Shown one piece after another: positions 6,643-8,862 of a stretch of DNA of 8,862 bases. Below the pieces are notes generated by a model. The model saw only the letters and a list, made by a program, of their open reading frames with translations. It did no database searches and was not told the DNA's origin. Positions within the stretch are counted from its first letter, which is position 1, and each line of letters starts with the position of its first letter. The DNA lies in NCBI GenBank assembly GCA_013002645.1, contig JABDJF010000319.1:1-8862 (forward strand). The letters are read 5' to 3'. The position numbers were made by a program, and so were the translations under genes. This stretch comes from Myxococcales bacterium (GTDB lineage Bacteria > Myxococcota_A > Polyangia > Polyangiales > Houyiibacteriaceae).

Positions 6643-7545
6643 TTGAACCACGCGAACATCGAGATTGAAGGCCGGCGATTTTGGGGCTTGTCCGCAGCTA
6701 CGGTTGCGGTGCTTCTGCCCTTGAACTGGAGTTGGCACCTTTGGGGGCACGAGATTCGCGGCTCGATCGCGCTTTACATCGTTGCCGGCAGTCTTGTGTA
6801 CTTTGGGCTGCTTCGGTTGCTGACTCGCGTTCGGTTCTCGGACGTTTCGTACGAGGCGCGTTTCGTCGTCATCAGCTCGATGGTGTTGCTGATACTGTTC
6901 CTGGCATTTGGTCGGTCCAACACATATCGATTGCTTTTCGAGCAATTGATTCCGAACAGCGCGCGGACTCCATTGCTCGGCTTCGCGTATTTCGCGACAT
7001 GCAGCGTCGTTTTGCGCATGTTGATCCCGTACCTCCTCGTACGCTTCAAGCTCCGGCAGCCGCCACGCGAGTACGGCTACGTCGTCCGTGGTGGGACCCG
7101 CATGCGCTGGGTCTACTTTGGACTGTTCGTCGGGATGGTTCCGTTGGTCCTGTGGGCGTCTTCCCTCCCCGACTTCCAAGCGAGCTATCCGCAAACGCGC
7201 GGCATAGTCAGCGGCACCGAAGGGTCGATTCGGCTCTTCATCCTCTACCACGCCGCCTACTTCATGGTGTTCCTCTCAGGTGAGAGCTTCTGGCGTGGCT
7301 ACATGACCTTCGGCCTAGGCCGCGACCTCGACGTGAACGCTCTTCCGTGGATGGTCATGATGTACAGCATCGGCCACTACGGAAAACCAATCCTCGAGGT
7401 GAACGCGTCGATCGTCGCCGGTTTCACGCTCGGCTATCTCGCCCTCCGGCACCGCTCCTTCTTCCTCGGCGCCCTCCTCCACTGGTCCATTGCCCTCACC
7501 ATGGACCTCGCCGTCCTCTACCAACGCGGCATCACATGGAACTAG
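6643..7545 (+). CDS. CPBP-type intramembrane protease-like membrane protein
   Basis: This 300-aa protein has several hydrophobic segments (about 13-33, 41-60, 74-90, 110-132, 156-172, 199-212, 233-242, 255-266, 274-293). Near the C-terminus it shows motifs of the CPBP/Abi family: GESFWRG (213-219) for EExxxRG, YSIGH (241-245) for FxxxH, and LLHWSIALTMD (278-288) for the third histidine motif. The first glutamate of the usual pair is glycine, whereas the second (E214), R218, H245 and H280 are kept. The start is TTG 6643, with GAGG eight bases upstream (6631-6634); the upstream 79-bp gap has no clear terminator. Family members cleave or process membrane or prenylated substrates, and many have no known role. 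It probably read-through co-transcribes with the thiolase, but a link to acyl-CoA catabolism is not shown. Confidence 0.75.
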   Translation: MNHANIEIEGRRFWGLSAATVAVLLPLNWSWHLWGHEIRGSIALYIVAGSLVYFGLLRLLTRVRFSDVSYEARFVVISSMVLLILFLAFGRSNTYRLLFEQLIPNSARTPLLGFAYFATCSVVLRMLIPYLLVRFKLRQPPREYGYVVRGGTRMRWVYFGLFVGMVPLVLWASSLPDFQASYPQTRGIVSGTEGSIRLFILYHAAYFMVFLSGESFWRGYMTFGLGRDLDVNALPWMVMMYSIGHYGKPILEVNASIVAGFTLGYLALRHRSFFLGALLHWSIALTMDLAVLYQRGITWN

Positions 7546-7687
7546 GGGACACGATCTGTCCCAAATAAGCTCACGTTTTCAAGGCCTTATAAACCACAGC
7601 GCGAAAACCCAGCTTGGTTCGGGTTTTCGCGGTGTGGGCCTCAAGCATCGGAAACCATGCAGGTTTTGGAGGGGGAGCGTGTCCCCT
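7544..7687. repeat. Hairpin-rich element bounded by a 10-bp inverted repeat (MITE/REP-like)
   Basis: AGGGGACACG at 7544-7553 is matched by its exact reverse complement CGTGTCCCCT at 7678-7687. Between them are three potential hairpins: GGGACA/TGTCCC (7546-7562, 5-nt loop); a 17-bp stem with one G-G mismatch (7594-7610 with 7621-7637, 10-nt loop), whose core GCGAAAACCC/GGGTTTTCGC is perfect; and AAACC/GGTTT (7652-7666). The palindrome AAGGCCTT lies at 7581-7588. The left end overlaps the stop codon of the CPBP-like gene. No coding capacity is convincing inside it. The structure suggests a non-autonomous repeat of the REP or MITE kind, but only one full copy is visible in this window. Confidence 0.5.
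7594..7637. other. Long imperfect hairpin inside the repeat-like element
   Basis: CCACAGCGCGAAAACCC pairs with GGGTTTTCGCGGTGTGG except for one internal G-G mismatch, around a 10-nt loop. It lies about 48 bp after the CPBP-like stop and could slow or end transcription, but no T-rich tract follows on either strand, so it is not called an intrinsic terminator. Confidence 0.55.
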
Positions 7688-7696
7688 TGCAGAAAG

Positions 7697-7710
7697 TGAA
7701 ACATGTTTCA
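7697..7710. promoter_or_regulatory. 14-bp perfect palindrome, second candidate TetR-family operator
   Basis: TGAAACATGTTTCA differs from the palindrome at 153-166 only in the two central bases and shares the flanks AAG and GTC. It ends 12 bp before the GTG start of the MDR reductase, a position where a bound repressor would block transcription or initiation. It fits TnnAACnnGTTnnA. It directly follows the hairpin-rich element, so it may instead be a part of that repeat. Confidence 0.45.
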
Positions 7711-7722
7711 GTCTTGAGGTCC

Positions 7723-8751
7723 GTGACGGAGGTTAATCGGCAGATTTTGTTGAGGAAGCGGCCGGTTGGAGTGCCAGCCGTGGGTGATTTCGAGGCGGCT
7801 GCGGCGGCCGTGAGCGCCCCGGAGGCCGGGGAGGTGCTGCTCAGGAATCTGTACTTGTCGATCGACCCCGCCATTCGCGGCTGGATGAGCGACGCGAAAT
7901 CGTATCTACCGCCGATCGGAATCGGGGCGCCGATACGGAGCGGAACGCTTTCGCAAGTCGTCGAGTCCAGAGCCGAAGGCTGGCGGGTTGGGCAGATTGT
8001 GCAGGCGTTGGCGGCTTGGGAGTCTTACAGCGTCGTTTCGTCGCGGATGCTTCACGGCAATGTGAAGCCCACGAAGGGCATTCCGCTGTCGACCATGTTG
8101 AGCGTGCTCGGGGGAACCGGACTGACGGCGTACTTTGGATTGCTCGAGATTGGACAACCCCAAGCCGGCGAAACCGTGCTGGTGTCCGCCGCGGCAGGCG
8201 GTGTGGGCTCGATCGTCGGCCAGATCGCGAAGATCAAAGGCTGTCGGGCGGTAGCGCTGACGGGCAGCGACGAGAAATGCAGCTGGCTGACCGACGAGCT
8301 CGGGTACGATGCTGCGATCAACTACAAGACGACCGACGTGGGGCTTGCCCTCAAGGACGCGTGCCCGGAAGGCATCGACGTGTTTTTCGACAGTGTGGGC
8401 GGGGAGATCCTCAACACGGCGCTGACCCGTCTCAATTACCGCGGTCGGGTCGTGGTTTGCGGCGCCATCTCGCAGATCAACGAGGCGGAGCTTCCGCCCG
8501 GGCCGAGCAACTATCTCCAGCTCCTCGCCAAGAGCGCCCGCATGGAAGGGTTCACGACCTTGGACTTCGCATCGCGCTACGAGGAGGCGCGCGCAAACCT
8601 GGCGCGGTGGATTCGCGAGGGTCAGATTCACTATCGCGACGACATCGTCGAAGGTCTCGACGAGGCGCCGTCTCATTTGCTTCGACTGTTTAGCGGTGAG
8701 CATCGAGGAAAGCTGTTGGTCAAGTTGGCCGACGCCGAGGGTTGGGAATGA
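7723..8751 (+). CDS. NADP-dependent MDR oxidoreductase, zinc-independent (CurA/PTGR-like enoyl reductase)
   Basis: Counted from GTG 7723 the protein has 342 residues, the normal family length, and begins MTEVNRQILLRKRPVGVP, the typical opening of this family. It has the N-terminal NLYLSIDPAIRGWM block (42-55) and the Rossmann motif AAAGGVGS (156-163). The zinc-ligand cysteines of alcohol dehydrogenases are absent. Relatives reduce the double bond of alpha,beta-unsaturated ketones or enoyl compounds with NADPH (leukotriene B4 12-hydroxydehydrogenase / curcumin reductase group). An in-frame ATG at 7657 would add 22 residues encoded by the repeat and the palindrome and is judged spurious; GAGG at 7716-7719 supports GTG 7723, though the spacing of three bases is short. 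The next SDR overlaps its stop by 4 bp. A role in reducing an enone intermediate is an inference. Confidence 0.88.
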   Translation: MTEVNRQILLRKRPVGVPAVGDFEAAAAAVSAPEAGEVLLRNLYLSIDPAIRGWMSDAKSYLPPIGIGAPIRSGTLSQVVESRAEGWRVGQIVQALAAWESYSVVSSRMLHGNVKPTKGIPLSTMLSVLGGTGLTAYFGLLEIGQPQAGETVLVSAAAGGVGSIVGQIAKIKGCRAVALTGSDEKCSWLTDELGYDAAINYKTTDVGLALKDACPEGIDVFFDSVGGEILNTALTRLNYRGRVVVCGAISQINEAELPPGPSNYLQLLAKSARMEGFTTLDFASRYEEARANLARWIREGQIHYRDDIVEGLDEAPSHLLRLFSGEHRGKLLVKLADAEGWE

Positions 8752-8862
8752 CTGGGATTTGTGATGGACGGGTCGTGATCGTGACAGGCGCAGGGCGAGG
8801 CATCGGCCGCGAGCACGCGCTGGAGCTGGCGCGGCAGGGCGCCAAAGTCGTGGTCAACGACC
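8748..8862 (+). CDS. SDR family dehydrogenase, N-terminal part only
   Basis: ATG 8748 overlaps the TGA of the MDR gene in the ATGA manner typical of coupled translation. The 38 codons present read MTGICDGRVVIVTGAGRGIGREHALELARQGAKVVVND. The nucleotide-binding motif is TGAGRGIG (13-20), and the VVVND ending recalls the N-terminal dehydrogenase domain of peroxisomal multifunctional enzyme type 2 / HSD17B4-like SDRs, which act on 3-hydroxyacyl-CoA. Such SDRs also occur among mycobacterial steroid-regulon genes, but the substrate-binding half is outside the window. Unlike the SDR at 2432-3196, its active site cannot be judged here. Confidence 0.88.
   Translation, partial: MTGICDGRVVIVTGAGRGIGREHALELARQGAKVVVND

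Noticed and set aside
5919..6659. 246-codon minus-strand open frame opposite the thiolase end
   Set aside because: The plus strand encodes the thiolase active-site residues H361 and C391 here; the minus product shows no family features.
7594..7637. Intrinsic terminator for the CPBP-like gene
   Set aside because: The stem is strong, but no run of T follows on either strand, and the hairpin is one of several inside an inverted-repeat-bounded element.
7657..7722. ATG 7657 as start of the MDR reductase
   Set aside because: It lies in the loop of a repeat hairpin, and the 22 extra residues are encoded by the repeat and palindrome and do not fit the family N-terminus, which begins at GTG 7723.
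1..8862. CRISPR array, tRNA, rRNA, toxin-antitoxin or phage defence system
   Set aside because: No regularly spaced repeats, cloverleaf or rRNA-like stretches, or defence domains were seen on either strand.

Overview
The window is GC-rich, densely packed bacterial DNA with frequent GTG and TTG starts and short overlaps between genes. It encodes an acyl-CoA catabolic cluster. The protein set, the long lineage-typical small proteins and a structured intergenic repeat would fit a Myxococcota/deltaproteobacterial-type genome, but several enzymes look most like mycobacterial/rhodococcal ones. An actinobacterial host cannot be excluded from this sequence alone.

Layout. On the minus strand at the left edge is the first 41 codons of a crotonase very like EchA20. 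Behind it in the same direction lies a 160-aa protein of unknown function (196-678). A 150-bp divergent intergenic region follows, with an extended -10 promoter candidate. The plus strand then runs as one tightly spaced unit: a FadD3-like acyl-CoA ligase (835-2439), an SDR overlapping it by 8 bp (2432-3196), a 131-aa protein distantly related to the 160-aa protein (3233-3628), a second acyl-CoA ligase (3597-5339), and a FadA3-like thiolase (5343-6563). After a short gap comes a CPBP-type membrane protein (6643-7545). A 177-bp spacer then holds a hairpin-rich repeat-like element (7544-7687) and a 14-bp palindrome. Last are a zinc-independent MDR reductase (7723-8751) and, overlapping its stop by 4 bp, the start of another SDR (8748 to the window end).

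Function. FadD3 (CoA ligation of the steroid-derived HIP acid) and EchA20 (hydrolytic opening of steroid ring D) are two steps of the actinobacterial steroid C/D-ring pathway. Their co-occurrence with a second ligase, a thiolase, two SDRs and an MDR enoyl reductase suggests degradation of a steroid-like or other alicyclic acid. The other known pathway genes (ipdAB, ipdC, fadE30-33) are not in this window, so the assignment stays an inference.

The main leads are the EchA20/FadD3 pairing, two near-identical palindromes (TGAAAC-NN-GTTTCA) placed just upstream of two genes, the structured 7544-7687 element, an SDR lacking the catalytic tyrosine, and a pair of related small proteins flanking the fadD3/SDR pair.
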